Assembly: GCA_005801395.1 (NCBI GenBank)
Contig: SYDV01000066.1
Span: forward strand, 1 to 6,192
Direction: 5' to 3'
Length of the DNA: 6,192 nt
DNA from: Planctomycetia bacterium
GTDB lineage: Bacteria; Planctomycetota; UBA11346
The translations under genes and the position numbers were made by a program. Positions 6,124 through 6,192 of this stretch are shown one piece after another. A model generated the notes under the pieces. The model worked only from the letters and a program-made list of their open reading frames with translations, was not told where the DNA came from and did no database searches. Each line of letters opens with the position of its first letter. Positions within the stretch are counted from its first letter, which is position 1.

Positions 6124-6192
6124 GTGAATTGCCATGATTGTGCATACCAAACAGGAACCGATAAAAATTATTGTAATGATTTTTTTGCAAAA
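6124..6192 (+). CDS. possible start of a small cysteine-rich protein, cut by the right edge
   Basis: From a GTG at 6124 the frame is open for 23 codons to the end of the window. It reads (V/M)NCHDCAYQTGTDKNY followed by CNDFFAK. The C3-x-x-C6 pair, the C17 and the C-x-x-CAY-x-x-GT pattern resemble small metal- or cysteine-cluster proteins with C-x-x-C-(A/P)-(F/Y)-R-x-GTEA text, and would be an unusual chance product. AGAAGGA (6106-6112) lies 11 bases upstream, somewhat far for a ribosome binding site. The frame is the same as that of the vWA gene after its TAA, so a stop-codon loss would fuse them. Against it: only 69 bases are visible, the start is GTG, and an ATG in another frame at 6134 is also open to the edge. 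If real, it would be the third gene of the sigma/vWA operon, as no terminator separates them. Confidence 0.33.
   Translation, partial: MNCHDCAYQTGTDKNYCNDFFAK

Noticed and set aside
1..6192. CRISPR arrays, insertion sequences, tRNA or rRNA genes
   Set aside because: No regularly spaced direct repeats, transposase frames, cloverleaf-like segments or rRNA-like stretches were seen.

Overview
The window looks like a chromosomal piece from a bacterium of the Planctomycetota-Verrucomicrobiota (PVC) group, more likely Verrucomicrobiota. The pointers are a PSCyt1/DUF1549-type cytochrome protein, an AraC regulator with an N-terminal PAS domain, and an ECF sigma factor translationally coupled to a YfbK-like von Willebrand A (vWA) protein with an anti-sigma-like N-terminus. 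All three are common in that group. This is inference from family distribution: no rRNA or other marker gene is present. Base composition appears moderate by eye.

Layout. (1) Positions 1-651, minus strand: 5' part (217 codons) of a secreted PSCyt1-DUF1549 protein that runs off the left edge. (2) 652-723: short divergent intergenic region with a strong sigma70-type promoter for the right-hand gene. (3) 724-1518, plus: PAS-AraC transcription factor, probably leaderless. (4) 1519-1806: noncoding, with two stem-forming inverted repeats, a candidate promoter and a perfect inverted repeat next to the ribosome binding site of the next gene. (5) 1807-3099, plus: NarK-type (NNP family) nitrate/nitrite transporter, closed by a textbook intrinsic terminator at 3124-3155. 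(6) 3156-3313: noncoding leader of the last operon. (7) 3314-3856 and 3853-6075, plus: ECF sigma factor and vWA protein overlapping by ATGA. (8) 6076-6192: noncoding leader and possibly the first 23 codons of a cysteine-rich protein that runs off the right edge.

Functional reading. The NarK gene stands alone, with its own promoter candidate and terminator, and no nitrate or nitrite reductase is visible. The PAS-AraC protein could control either the divergent cytochrome gene or the transporter, but nothing in the sequence proves this. The sigma/vWA pair is the most system-like part. The sigma factor is followed by one polypeptide that looks like anti-sigma domain, one membrane helix, a long variable linker, and an extracytoplasmic vWA module with an intact metal-binding (MIDAS) motif. 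This suggests a membrane sensor holding the sigma factor, with the vWA part as the sensing or ligand-binding end. The architecture is known in the PVC group, but its signal and targets are, to my knowledge, unclear.
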